A stretch of 64,000 nt of DNA from DSQK01 sp964550175 (lineage in GTDB: Archaea; Nanobdellota; Nanobdellia; Woesearchaeales; ARS49): contig CAZJXP010000001.1 of NCBI GenBank assembly GCA_964550175.1, positions 806,001 through 870,000 on the forward strand, in the 5' to 3' direction. The notes beneath the pieces were generated by a model that had not been told where the DNA came from, made no database searches, and worked only from the letters and a program-made list of their open reading frames with translations. Positions 16,023 through 23,459 of this stretch are shown piece after piece (position 1 is the first letter of the stretch; each line of letters opens with the position of its first letter). Made by a program: the position numbers and the translations under genes.

Positions 16023-16739
16023 TCAAACAATATCTATCTTGTCTCGTGCCGAAGAAATAAACTCGCTTGTCTTTTGGATTTTGATGGCGAAGTTGTCCGC
16101 ATTGAGCTCTTCATCCTGAACGACAGTTAACGGCGAGAAGAATGCTACGGGACTGACCATGCGCGCGAATCTGGACGCGAACGTGAGCCAAGATGACTTG
16201 CGCACGATGTGACCCAACTCGTGCAATAGCACGGCCTCAACTTCTTTTCGTGTCAGGATGTCGAGCATGCCGACCGAAATGAAGATCGAAGAATTCCAGG
16301 AACGGAAGGAAAACGCGATTGGAGCCGCGGTGTCAATGACGTTGATTGTCGGGGCGCGGATGCCCGAGTTTCGCGCGTGCCTCGCAACAGCATTTTTTAA
16401 GGACTTATTGTTGAATGGCAGCGCGCCAAATCTGCGCCGGTACAATCGCGGCAGCAGCAGGTAGCCGAGAACGCCCGTACTGACAATGATGCCCGCGATG
16501 ATGAACGGGGCGGCGAACAAGAGGGTTTGCGTCGTGCACGAGATCATCGCGCATCCGCTCGTGTAGGCGATGGCCGCGACTGGAACGAGAAGCAGCGCGA
16601 TGTGGACATAGATGAGGAACACCTTCTTCGGAACGCTCGACGTTTTTTTGCTCAGCCGAAGCGCCAGGAACGCGAGCAGCACGCCTGCGACTGCGATGAG
16701 CAGGTTCGTCGGCGTGGCAATCGTTGCGAGAAGATTCAT
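16023..16739 (-). CDS. membrane zinc metalloprotease, M48/M56-like
   Basis: 238 residues with three hydrophobic N-terminal helices followed by a protease domain. LLHELGHIV gives the HExxH zinc site, and QDEELNADNFAI supplies the third ligand in the M48-style ExxxD context. It overlaps the BlaI-like repressor gene by 4 nt. In bacteria BlaR1/MecR1 M56 proteases pair with BlaI repressors and cut them on signal; this protein has the protease and membrane part but no sensor domain, so the input signal is unknown. Alternatively it is an HtpX-like quality-control protease. Confidence 0.85.
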   Translation of the reverse strand: MNLLATIATPTNLLIAVAGVLLAFLALRLSKKTSSVPKKVFLIYVHIALLLVPVAAIAYTSGCAMISCTTQTLLFAAPFIIAGIIVSTGVLGYLLLPRLYRRRFGALPFNNKSLKNAVARHARNSGIRAPTINVIDTAAPIAFSFRSWNSSIFISVGMLDILTRKEVEAVLLHELGHIVRKSSWLTFASRFARMVSPVAFFSPLTVVQDEELNADNFAIKIQKTSEFISSARDKIDIV

Positions 16740-17086
16740 TTTTTGTTGAACCTTTTGTTGAAGTAGTTCACGGCCGTCGGACCGAACGCGTCGATGAGCT
16801 TGTCGACTGCGGATTCGACGACGCTCTGCTCGAACTGCTTCTTGTCCTTCGTCGGGAAGTAGGTGTAGCGCATCCCGCCTCTCGCGGTTTCTATCGTTCG
16901 GTCGACGACGCCGCGCTGGTGCAAACGGTCCAGCAGCACCGCGACGGAGCTCAAGGCAACTTTTTGCTTCTTCTTGAGCTGGTCGTGCACTTGCCGGACT
17001 TTCATCCGTTTGTCGGGCCAGATGACCTTAAGAATTTCCTTTTCAAGCGGGCTGAGAAGCGCGTCGAATGTGATAACATCCTTCAT
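16736..17086 (-). CDS. BlaI/MecI-family transcriptional repressor
   Basis: 116 residues from MKDVITFDALLSPLEKEILKV. The winged helix pattern (PLEKEILKVIWPDKRMKVRQV; SSVAVLLDRLHQRGVVDRTIE) matches the BlaI/MecI family, which represses by dimer binding to dyads. I chose ATG 17086 because a CTATTTATAT box at about 17107-17116 places transcription start on it; the longer frame to 17143 would start upstream of the TATA box. It is coupled to a membrane protease and diverges from the redox cluster, with three dyads between them that are likely operators. Confidence 0.85.
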   Translation of the reverse strand: MKDVITFDALLSPLEKEILKVIWPDKRMKVRQVHDQLKKKQKVALSSVAVLLDRLHQRGVVDRTIETARGGMRYTYFPTKDKKQFEQSVVESAVDKLIDAFGPTAVNYFNKRFNKK

Positions 17087-17106
17087 GACCGATGAGTTCG
17101 CGTCTT

Positions 17107-17215
17107 GATATAAATAGTTTACGCATCTTGTAATGGTACGCAAGATTTAAATAGCAATACGTTACGATGGTTGTAACAGTACTGATTGCGAACATACGCA
17201 ATCTTTATATAGAAT
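17107..17215. promoter_or_regulatory. divergent promoter region with three dyads
   Basis: Contains the repressor TATA box (minus, CTATTTATAT) and plus-strand boxes GATTTAAATAG (17144-17154) and CTTTATATAG (about 17204-17213). Three inverted repeats lie here: ATCTTG-N10-CAAGAT (17125-17146), GTTAC-N7-GTAAC (17161-17177) and GATTGCG-N6-CGCAATC (17184-17203). A TACGCAA unit precedes both plus-strand boxes. This arrangement suits repression of both divergent units by the BlaI-like protein. Confidence 0.7.
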
Positions 17216-17243
17216 CTCAGCGCGAAAGCGCACGGGGTGTGAT

Positions 17244-18128
17244 ATGCCATTGAAAGTCTTGCAACCGGATGAATATTCTGAGAAGCCCATTGAGAAGCCG
17301 ACCGCTTCTGACTTCCAGCAGAAATTCAAGCTACCTTCTGATAAGTCCCACCATGCCGGAGAACCGGTCGTTCCGCATCACGCCGCTTATCATGCCGCGC
17401 ACCAAACAACTCCGCCGATCGAGAAGCTGAGCATGCTCCTCGTCGCGATTGTCGCACTCATCATATTGTTCAACCAGCTCCAGATCATGCAAGTCTCATC
17501 GATGATTGCCAACGGCGTTTCCGGCACGGGCGGAATTATCAGCTCTGGCCCGACCGCGGACAAGACCTCGGGAAACATCAAGCTCGATGCGTCGGCCGAT
17601 GTCGTTAACGAAGTCATCAAAAAGCTCATCCCGACAGGCACGCCGCAGGACTACGGTCCTGAACTCGGAGTGAGCTTCGACGATCCCGTCGCATCATTAA
17701 GCGTCATCGCGAAACTGCACCGGGCCGTTCCGACGAACACGCTCACGGCAGAGCAGAAGGAACGGTACGTTTCTGTCGCGAGCCACATCTCCTGCGAATT
17801 CTGCTGCTCGGCTCCCGCGGTCGTAAGGCCAGACGGAAGCGACGCATGCGGATGCAGCCACGCGCTCGCGATCATGGGGTTGACGAAGTACTTGGTCACC
17901 GAACACGGAGACACGTGGACGGACGACCAAATCTATTGGGAAGTCACGCGATGGAAATCGCTGTTCTTCCCGAAGAACATGGTTGAGAAAGGGGTCGCTT
18001 TGGCAAACGCCGGGCTCGAACTCGACGCGGTGTCCTTGAACGACGCGGCCTTGTTGAAGAAGCTGCAGGCCGGCGGAGACGTCGGCGGAGATTTAAGCTC
18101 GTTACCAAACATGGTTGGTGGCTGCTGA
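17244..18128 (+). CDS. membrane-anchored Cys-rich protein of redox cluster
   Basis: 294 residues: a cytosolic His-rich N-terminus (HHAGEPVVPHHAAYHAAH), one membrane helix (about 62-80) and an extracytoplasmic domain with CEFCC and CGCSH motifs spaced ~23 residues apart, then a C-terminal LPNMVGGC. The Cys/His set suggests metal binding or thiol chemistry, with no family I can name. It opens a six-gene operon of thioredoxin-like proteins. The terminal SSLPNMVGGC recurs as SNLPTMVGGC at the end of the next protein, pointing to a shared function for the final Cys. A TTTATATAG box and GGGGTGTGAT ribosome site precede the ATG. Confidence 0.8.
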   Translation: MPLKVLQPDEYSEKPIEKPTASDFQQKFKLPSDKSHHAGEPVVPHHAAYHAAHQTTPPIEKLSMLLVAIVALIILFNQLQIMQVSSMIANGVSGTGGIISSGPTADKTSGNIKLDASADVVNEVIKKLIPTGTPQDYGPELGVSFDDPVASLSVIAKLHRAVPTNTLTAEQKERYVSVASHISCEFCCSAPAVVRPDGSDACGCSHALAIMGLTKYLVTEHGDTWTDDQIYWEVTRWKSLFFPKNMVEKGVALANAGLELDAVSLNDAALLKKLQAGGDVGGDLSSLPNMVGGC

Positions 18129-18143
18129 TGGCAGGCACCAATA

Positions 18144-18184
18144 TTGCCGAGTTCGGCAAAATGGAACAAATGCCGAATTCGGCA
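18144..18184. promoter_or_regulatory. tandem near-identical palindromes
   Basis: TTGCCGAGTTCGGCAA (18144-18159) and TGCCGAATTCGGCA (18171-18184) have centres 26 nt apart, in the gap between the first two genes of the redox operon and just before a GGAGG ribosome site. They may be an internal operator or an RNA hairpin pair that tunes downstream expression. Confidence 0.65.
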
Positions 18185-18203
18185 TACGTCGGAGGATGTT
18201 AAC

Positions 18204-18398
18204 ATGAAAAAGAACTTGATTATCGCGATTGTGCTCGGCATCTTATTGCTGCTGAGCGTTGTCCAGGCGTTCCAAGTGAACACCATCAAGGAAACGCTCG
18301 CCTCAGGCGGCGTCAAGCTCGGCGCTACGCCGACGGTTGGCGGGGCGAACGTGCCTTCGGCGCTTTCAAATCTGCCGACCATGGTAGGGGGATGCTAA
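18204..18398 (+). CDS. small anchored protein ending LPTMVGGC
   Basis: 64 residues starting MKKNLIIAIVLGILLL: one N-terminal hydrophobic helix, a short linker (VNTIKETLASGGVKLGATP) and the C-terminus SNLPTMVGGC. I chose ATG 18204 for the strong GGAGG upstream. The helix plus VNTIKETL pattern resembles the anchor of the first and the triple-thioredoxin proteins (NQLQIMQVSSMI; NAYQITSVNKLL). It may be a small carrier presenting a terminal Cys outside the membrane. No known family. Confidence 0.7.
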   Translation: MKKNLIIAIVLGILLLLSVVQAFQVNTIKETLASGGVKLGATPTVGGANVPSALSNLPTMVGGC

Positions 18399-18399
18399 C

Positions 18400-18591
18400 A
18401 TGAACAAAACATTGCTTATCTTCGCGGCGCTCGCGATAGTCGGATTGCTTTTCGTCACCGGCTGCACGACCGGCAACGCGGCGTATACTCCGCCGTCCGG
18501 TCCGGTCGGCGGCGGCTGCGGCGTCGGCGCTTCTGCCGTAGCGGAAGCCGATCCGTGCGCGGATGATGTTGACGCTTCGCTGCAATTTTGA
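18400..18591 (+). CDS. small putative lipoprotein, Gly/Cys-rich
   Basis: 63 residues. The N-terminus MNKTLLIFAALAIVGLLFVTGC is a signal peptide with lipobox VTGC, so the Cys is probably lipid-modified. The rest is Gly/Pro/Ala-rich with GGGCGVG and a DPCADD, adding two Cys. It begins one base after the previous stop. A role in thiol or metal handling with its neighbours is an inference from context only. Confidence 0.65.
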   Translation: MNKTLLIFAALAIVGLLFVTGCTTGNAAYTPPSGPVGGGCGVGASAVAEADPCADDVDASLQF

Positions 18592-18610
18592 ATCATCATT
18601 GTGAAAAGAG

Positions 18611-19045
18611 ATGAAACCGAACATTGCATTGCAGGAAAAGCTGCGCCTTCGACAAGAGCAGCGTAACGCGGAACGAGATGTCGCGCTGACCGCAAAGACC
18701 GCGTCGCAGTCCTCGAGAAAAAAGAAACTCTTGTGGATTTCCGGCAGCGTTCTTGCCTTGGTGCTGATTATTTCGGGCGTCGCGTTCGCGATGCCGGGAA
18801 GACTTGACAAGTTCGCGAAGTGCCTTTCGGAAAAGGACGCCGTGATGTACGGCGCGATAGAATGGTGCTCGTACACGAAAGACCAAGCGGGGATGTTCGG
18901 GAAAAGTTTTCGATACATCAATTACAAAGATTATAGCGAGCTTCCGGGAATAACGAAAACCCCCACGTGGAAAATAAACGGAGAGATTTACGCAAACGTA
19001 CAATCGCTCGAGCGCCTTTCGGCGCTGACCGACTGCCCATTATGA
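18611..19045 (+). CDS. membrane-anchored thioredoxin-fold protein, degenerate site
   Basis: 144 residues: basic helical N-terminus, one membrane helix (about 40-60) and a thioredoxin-like domain. The pattern FAKCLSEKDAVMYGAIEWC, cis-Pro region KTPTWKING and C-terminal SLERLSALTDCPL matches the thioredoxin domain linked to VKOR-type oxidoreductases. The active site reads WCSYTK instead of WCxxC, so the second Cys is missing; three other Cys remain. It may work by a single-Cys mechanism or be structural. It is the fourth gene of the redox operon. Confidence 0.8.
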   Translation: MKPNIALQEKLRLRQEQRNAERDVALTAKTASQSSRKKKLLWISGSVLALVLIISGVAFAMPGRLDKFAKCLSEKDAVMYGAIEWCSYTKDQAGMFGKSFRYINYKDYSELPGITKTPTWKINGEIYANVQSLERLSALTDCPL

Positions 19046-19054
19046 GGTGCCACC

Positions 19055-20158
19055 ATGCATGAAACACATCACAAACAGACATTCACCCCCGTCCACATCA
19101 TCATTTCTGTTCTTATCGGAGTCGTGTTATTGTTCAACGCGTACCAGATCACCTCGGTGAACAAATTATTATCCGGACCGGAAGCGCCCGCTAAGCCCGA
19201 GATAAAAATCACGCTTATTACTGCGGATTGTGCCGACTGCTTCGATCTAGCGCCCGTTTACGATCAAGCGATAGCGAGCGCCGAGTTTGACGTGACGGAC
19301 CACGCGACTTTAGCGGCAACTGACGCGCACGCGCAGAAACTGATCAAAGACAATGACATTACGAAACTACCGGCGATTGTCGTTGAAGGCGAAACCGAGA
19401 AGATTCAACTGGAAGGATTCGTCGAAAGCAAAGACGCGCTCGTGCTTGTTGCGCCCGCGCCGTATTTCGACATCACGACCGGCTCGACTCGAGGGCTTGT
19501 GACATTGCAACACGTGCTCGCTCCTGCGACTTGCACGACGTGCGCGAACTTGACCGCGATCGGCGAGCAGCTAAAGCAGTTCGGTGTCGCCATCGTTTCG
19601 GAAACAAAGTTCACGCCCGAAAGCGAGGACGGCAAGCGATTGATCCAGGCATATGGCATCACCAAATTACCTGCCGTGATCTTGTCCGAAGGAGCGAAAG
19701 AATACGACATGATCGTCCAGACCTGGAAGCAGGTCGGCGACGTCGCCCCCGACGGAAGCTACGTGTTGCGGCAAATCAATCCGCCGTATTACGATTTGGC
19801 GTCGCAAAAGGTAAAGGGCGCGGTCTCGTTGACAAACATCGTTGACGCTTCTTGCGCGACGTGCTATAACGTCAGCCTGCACAAATCCATCCTCACGAAC
19901 TTCGGCGTCGTGATTGCCATGGAAAAAACGCTTGACATCTCGAGCATGGACGGAAAACAGCTCGTTTCGCAGTACAACATCTCGAAAGTGCCGACCATCA
20001 TCATGACTGGCGACCAGGCGCTGTACCCCTCACTCATGCAGGTGTGGCTGAGCGTCGGCTCGGTCGAGAAGGACGGCGCGTATGTGTTCCGCAGCATCGA
20101 CCAATTGCAGATGCCGTACAAGGACCTTGTTACGGGCAAGATTGTTGGCGGCAAGTAA
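19055..20158 (+). CDS. membrane-anchored triple thioredoxin-like protein
   Basis: 367 residues with an N-terminal membrane helix (about 13-32) and three successive thioredoxin-like modules. Each has a CxxC pair (CADC near 59, CTTC near 160, CATC near 267) and a cis-Pro segment (ITKLPA, ITKLPA, ISKVPT). Modules end with a PYxD unit (PYFDITTG, PYYDLAS, PYKDLVTG), which shows internal triplication of ~105 residues. It would relay or isomerise disulfides outside the membrane. It sits 9 nt after the single-Cys thioredoxin and abuts the DUF302 gene without a gap. None of the CxxC pairs is a classic CGPC or CPHC. Confidence 0.85.
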   Translation: MHETHHKQTFTPVHIIISVLIGVVLLFNAYQITSVNKLLSGPEAPAKPEIKITLITADCADCFDLAPVYDQAIASAEFDVTDHATLAATDAHAQKLIKDNDITKLPAIVVEGETEKIQLEGFVESKDALVLVAPAPYFDITTGSTRGLVTLQHVLAPATCTTCANLTAIGEQLKQFGVAIVSETKFTPESEDGKRLIQAYGITKLPAVILSEGAKEYDMIVQTWKQVGDVAPDGSYVLRQINPPYYDLASQKVKGAVSLTNIVDASCATCYNVSLHKSILTNFGVVIAMEKTLDISSMDGKQLVSQYNISKVPTIIMTGDQALYPSLMQVWLSVGSVEKDGAYVFRSIDQLQMPYKDLVTGKIVGGK

Positions 20159-20542
20159 ATGGTCTACTCGATCAGACGCATCGTCAAATTGAGCTTTGAC
20201 GAAGCCGTGAAGAAGATTCGTGTGACGCTTGAGGCGCAAGGGTTCGGAATAATTAATGAGATTGACGTCCGGAAAACGATGAAGCAGAAATTGCACGTCG
20301 ACCATCCTCCTTACTTGATTTTAGGGGCGTGCAATCCTAAGTTGGCGCACGAGGCGCTGCATAAGGATAGGCTGATGGGCTTGTTCATGCCCTGTAATGT
20401 TGTGGTGTACGAGGACAATGGCTCTGTTGTTATCGCGGCGCACGAGACCGTGAAGTTCGCGGACTTGTTGGAAAATGATGAGTTGCGCGGGGTTTTAGCG
20501 GGCGTGGAAGGATTGTTGCGAAAGGCGATACAGGCGGTTTGA
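20159..20542 (+). CDS. DUF302 family protein
   Basis: 127 residues. The pattern VRKTMKQKL, YLILGACNPKLAHEAL and GLFMPCNVVVYED matches DUF302, a small soluble domain often found beside redox or metal-handling genes, function unproven. The ATG directly follows the stop of the triple-thioredoxin gene. Two conserved Cys (GACNP, MPCNV) could take part in the pathway of the operon, of which this is the last gene. A dispersed inverted repeat starts 26 nt downstream. Confidence 0.9.
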   Translation: MVYSIRRIVKLSFDEAVKKIRVTLEAQGFGIINEIDVRKTMKQKLHVDHPPYLILGACNPKLAHEALHKDRLMGLFMPCNVVVYEDNGSVVIAAHETVKFADLLENDELRGVLAGVEGLLRKAIQAV

Positions 20543-20567
20543 ACATTGTTTTGTTCGTGGAGATGAA

Positions 20568-20650
20568 CTTTTTACCGCCACGATTGGACGTCGGACGGCA
20601 TCAATTTTAGTTATGATTGAGCTAACGACTCAAAATTCGCCGGTAAAAAG
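20568..20650. repeat. dispersed inverted-repeat element, copy 3
   Basis: 83 nt from CTTTTTACCGCCACG to TTCGCCGGTAAAAAG. The inner part carries GGCATC, ATTTTAGTTATGATT and GAGCTAAC, like copies at 50428 and 57374, but its two end arms are swapped relative to those copies. Intergenic, between same-strand genes. Confidence 0.85.
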
Positions 20651-20728
20651 TGCAACGCAGTTAGCAATACGCTCTTTATGTTCTTCAGACCGATAACGCT
20701 TAAATAGTGCGCTTTATGCACGTCATTT

Positions 20729-21550
20729 ATGGGGATTCAAGTCGAGATTTCGCAGCCTGCTTACCGCAAATTGGTCACGGGAAAGATCGCGGATAGACTC
20801 TATAATTTGTACCATGACCGGCATTCGACAGTGCCCGTCATCAACGACGGAGAAAACGTTCCTGCAATATTGCAGGACTGCGGCGTCCATCTTCAGGAGC
20901 AATTGGAGCTCGATAACAACCTTTGCGGGTTTCGACGGTCGATTGACACCCGACTCGCGTTGGGGGCGTTCTGGATGGGCGAATACCCGTATGACAACCG
21001 GTCGAGCTGGCGCCGCGGACGCATGAAGACGACGGTTTCGGCAGAGGATTCCAATCTGGTCATTGCACAGCAGTCGGTTGATGTCGATGATATTTATGTC
21101 ATCTCGAACCCCTCCAAAATGTCAGTCGCCCAAAACAATTGGCCGGCGTTTGTCTATATCGCGGCGCAATTCGCGAAAGGAACAATCCCCCAGCGGAAAT
21201 TGCAGGTCGTCGCGGCGGAATGGTGCGAATTAGGCGGCGAGGAAGTCGACATAGGAGGGCTCGCGGAGTACACCCTCGCGCGCACAGTCGCATCAGGAGG
21301 AAAGACAACTCCGCTAACGGACCATAACTCCATTCAATTGCCCTACGTCTTCCGCGGCAACCTCTCGTTCGCAACGCGAAATATGGAACAAGACGACTGG
21401 ATAGCCTATGACAACAACGAGACTCTCACGTTCAAGGATGCGGTGACTTTTTCCTTAGATGAAAGCCTTGAGCTTTTTTTGGCGGCGATACGTTTTACGG
21501 GACTGCCACACAAAGCAGTCGCGAAGATTGTTGAAGAAGCGTACGCCTAA
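20729..21550 (+). CDS. hypothetical protein
   Basis: 273-residue soluble protein that I do not recognise. It mixes helices and strands and has two WxxG/W-rich stretches (AFWMGEYPYDNRSSWRRGRM; AAEWCELGGEEVDIGGLAEY). There is no signal peptide, membrane helix or known catalytic motif. A CGCTTAAATAG box at about 20698-20708 lies close to the ATG, so the message is nearly leaderless. Its last bases overlap the converging zinc-ribbon gene by 4 nt. Confidence 0.7.
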   Translation: MGIQVEISQPAYRKLVTGKIADRLYNLYHDRHSTVPVINDGENVPAILQDCGVHLQEQLELDNNLCGFRRSIDTRLALGAFWMGEYPYDNRSSWRRGRMKTTVSAEDSNLVIAQQSVDVDDIYVISNPSKMSVAQNNWPAFVYIAAQFAKGTIPQRKLQVVAAEWCELGGEEVDIGGLAEYTLARTVASGGKTTPLTDHNSIQLPYVFRGNLSFATRNMEQDDWIAYDNNETLTFKDAVTFSLDESLELFLAAIRFTGLPHKAVAKIVEEAYA

Positions 21551-21708
21551 TCCTGGTCCATATCAGAAATTTCTTTCAAGAGGTCTTCTGCACCCTTGGA
21601 CAAGTCCTGCTCGACGCTCTTCTTTCCGCAGTACGGGCAAAGAATAGGCTGCGACGTTCTTTGGAACTTGTATTTGCAGCTGGTGCACCAGAATTTCGAT
21701 TTGTTCAT
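21547..21708 (-). CDS. zinc-ribbon small protein
   Basis: 53 residues, MNKSKFWCTSCKYKFQRT. Two CxxC pairs (WCTSC, LCPYC) form a rubredoxin-like zinc ribbon, followed by an acidic helix ending SDMDQD. Such mini ribbons in archaea often bind RNA polymerase or nucleic acid, but the partner here is unknown. I chose ATG 21708 because a TTATTTAAAG box at about 21732-21741 lies ~27 nt upstream, giving a leaderless start; another in-frame ATG near 21756 would be inside this promoter. Confidence 0.8.
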   Translation of the reverse strand: MNKSKFWCTSCKYKFQRTSQPILCPYCGKKSVEQDLSKGAEDLLKEISDMDQD

Positions 21709-21790
21709 ACCTTTCCCGAGTTTCCCTTCTTTAAATAATTTGTGGGGCTCGAGCATAACGTTTTTAAACTCCTGTTGCCCGGATGAGGAT

Positions 21791-22144
21791 ATGAAAAAAC
21801 TAATCCTAGGATTGCTCTTTTTGTTGCTTGTCGGTTGCTCTCCCGCTGTTCCGGTCACGTTGACCGGCGAAACGAAAGAATTAGAGATTACGGCGCACAA
21901 TTTCGCGTTCGAGCCCGCGCTGATCTCGGTCAATCTCGGCGACCACGTCAAGCTGCTCGTAACTTCGGCGGACAATGACCATGGAATTTCTATCCCGGCG
22001 CTTGGCGTGAATGCCCCGCTGCCGGTCAACAAAGTAACCATCGTAGAATTCGACGCGACAAAGAAAGGAATGTTCGAGTTCCGCTGCAACACGTATTGCG
22101 GCGAAGGGCACAATGAAATGATAGGTGCCATTGAGGTGAACTGA
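21791..22144 (+). CDS. cupredoxin lipoprotein with CuA-type motif
   Basis: 117 residues. MKKLILGLLFLLLVGC is a signal peptide with lipobox, so the protein is anchored by lipid outside the membrane. The cupredoxin fold follows, with CNTYCGEGHNEM near the end, the CxxxCGxxHxxM pattern of the binuclear CuA site of cytochrome oxidase subunit II, and an upstream NDHGISIPAL His. No oxidase subunit I is in the window, so this may be a stand-alone electron carrier or copper protein. A GTTTTTAAAC box lies ~26 nt upstream. It overlaps the next lipoprotein gene by one base. Confidence 0.9.
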   Translation: MKKLILGLLFLLLVGCSPAVPVTLTGETKELEITAHNFAFEPALISVNLGDHVKLLVTSADNDHGISIPALGVNAPLPVNKVTIVEFDATKKGMFEFRCNTYCGEGHNEMIGAIEVN

Positions 22145-22629
22145 TGAAAAAACTGTTTTTGCTTATCGCATTGATGATGCTGATTGTCGCGTGCTCTCCG
22201 GCGCAAACGACGCTGCCCGTTGTGGAGCCGACGCCGACCAATGTCGCGCCCGCTCCTGCTCCGACGCCGATTCCGACTTCACAGCCGGCAGCGCCTGATG
22301 CAGGAATCACGAGCAACATAGGCGGAAAAGCCCCGACGCAAGGCGGACTTTTGCCTACGGGAAACACGAAGAATTTTCTTTTGACCGTTACGGCGGAAGG
22401 CTACAGCACGAAAGTGCTGACCGTCATCCCCGGAGACAGGATTAAACTGACCGTCATCAACGAAGACACCAAGGAGCATTCGTTTTCATTGCCTGATTTC
22501 GGCGTAACCGTCACGGTCGCGCCCGACGATTCTGGACTCGTCGACTTCACGCCGCTCAAGAAAGGGGAATTTTCCTGGACAGACATGGGTACGAAAGCAG
22601 GGACGTTGATCGTTGGCGGAAGCACCTGA
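22144..22629 (+). CDS. cupredoxin-like lipoprotein without copper Cys
   Basis: 161 residues: signal peptide with lipobox (LMMLIVAC), a Pro/Thr/Ala-rich linker (about 25-55) and a cupredoxin-like domain. The loop EHSFSLPDFGV keeps one candidate His, but the C-terminal loop GEFSWTDMGTKAGT has no Cys or second His, so a type 1 or CuA copper site is unlikely. It could be a structural paralog or a partner of the CuA protein next to it. Start and stop codons overlap by one base on both sides (TGATG). Confidence 0.85.
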   Translation: MKKLFLLIALMMLIVACSPAQTTLPVVEPTPTNVAPAPAPTPIPTSQPAAPDAGITSNIGGKAPTQGGLLPTGNTKNFLLTVTAEGYSTKVLTVIPGDRIKLTVINEDTKEHSFSLPDFGVTVTVAPDDSGLVDFTPLKKGEFSWTDMGTKAGTLIVGGST

Positions 22630-23459
22630 TGTTCGCCAGCACGATATCAGGGGTGAAACAGGGGGTTGCGACATTCGTTTCGCAGCCCTGGCTTGTCATA
22701 CTCTCCTCCCTAATCGACGCGCTGTTTCTTTTTTTATACGGATTCTTCACGCAGCCGGTTCGAGACAACGTCATTCTCAATGGGGTGAATCTTGCGCAAG
22801 CTACGGCCACGGTTATGCAAGAATCCGCTGCGCGGTATGAAACGCCGAGCGTCATGCAAGTGTTATTGGAACCTTCTGCGAAGCCGCACTTGCTTGGATT
22901 GATTATTTCATTGCTCGTATTGTTTGTCATTTCCTATCTCGTGTATGTGCTGCTGCAGGCGATTGTCTGGAAATTGGCGGGCTCGCCTCACGGGTGGATT
23001 GACCATTTGACGCAGTTCGCTTTAGTTAATGTCGTTTGGTTCACGTTGCTTGGCGGGTTGCGGGTTGTTTTGATGATCGTCGATTTGCGGAACTCGCTCG
23101 TGTTTGCCATGACGGACACGCCGGCGTCGCCTGTTCTAAGGATTATTGTGTTGGTGTTGATGAGCATTGTTGTCTATTTGATGGCGCTGTCGTACGCTGA
23201 ATTACACAAGCACCACTGGCTGAAATCCATCAAGCACGCGATCAAGCGCGGATTCACGGACGTGCGGCACGTGATTGTTCCGTGTTTGGCGTTATTGTGC
23301 TTCTTTTTGCTGGTGAACCTGATTGTGCGCTGGTTGCTCTTGCAGAACGCGACGTTCGGGCTGATATTCGGCGTTGTCGTGCTGTTGCCGTTACTGTTCT
23401 TTTCGCGCATCTATGTGAAGCACATCGTGGGGTTGGGCCATGCTGGTCAACACGCTTGA
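22629..23459 (+). CDS. polytopic membrane protein
   Basis: 276 residues with about six hydrophobic helices (residues ~20-40, 90-115, 135-160, 175-195, 220-240, 245-262). No conserved catalytic motif is recognisable. It shares one operon with the cupredoxin lipoproteins (1-nt overlap) and overlaps Lgt by 20 nt, so it may serve lipoprotein maturation, copper delivery or membrane stress. The AELHKHHW loop is His-rich. Function unknown. Confidence 0.75.
   Translation: MFASTISGVKQGVATFVSQPWLVILSSLIDALFLFLYGFFTQPVRDNVILNGVNLAQATATVMQESAARYETPSVMQVLLEPSAKPHLLGLIISLLVLFVISYLVYVLLQAIVWKLAGSPHGWIDHLTQFALVNVVWFTLLGGLRVVLMIVDLRNSLVFAMTDTPASPVLRIIVLVLMSIVVYLMALSYAELHKHHWLKSIKHAIKRGFTDVRHVIVPCLALLCFFLLVNLIVRWLLLQNATFGLIFGVVVLLPLLFFSRIYVKHIVGLGHAGQHA

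Noticed and set aside
16023..17086. True BlaR1/BlaI beta-lactam resistance pair
   Set aside because: The protease has no penicillin-binding sensor domain and no beta-lactamase gene is nearby.
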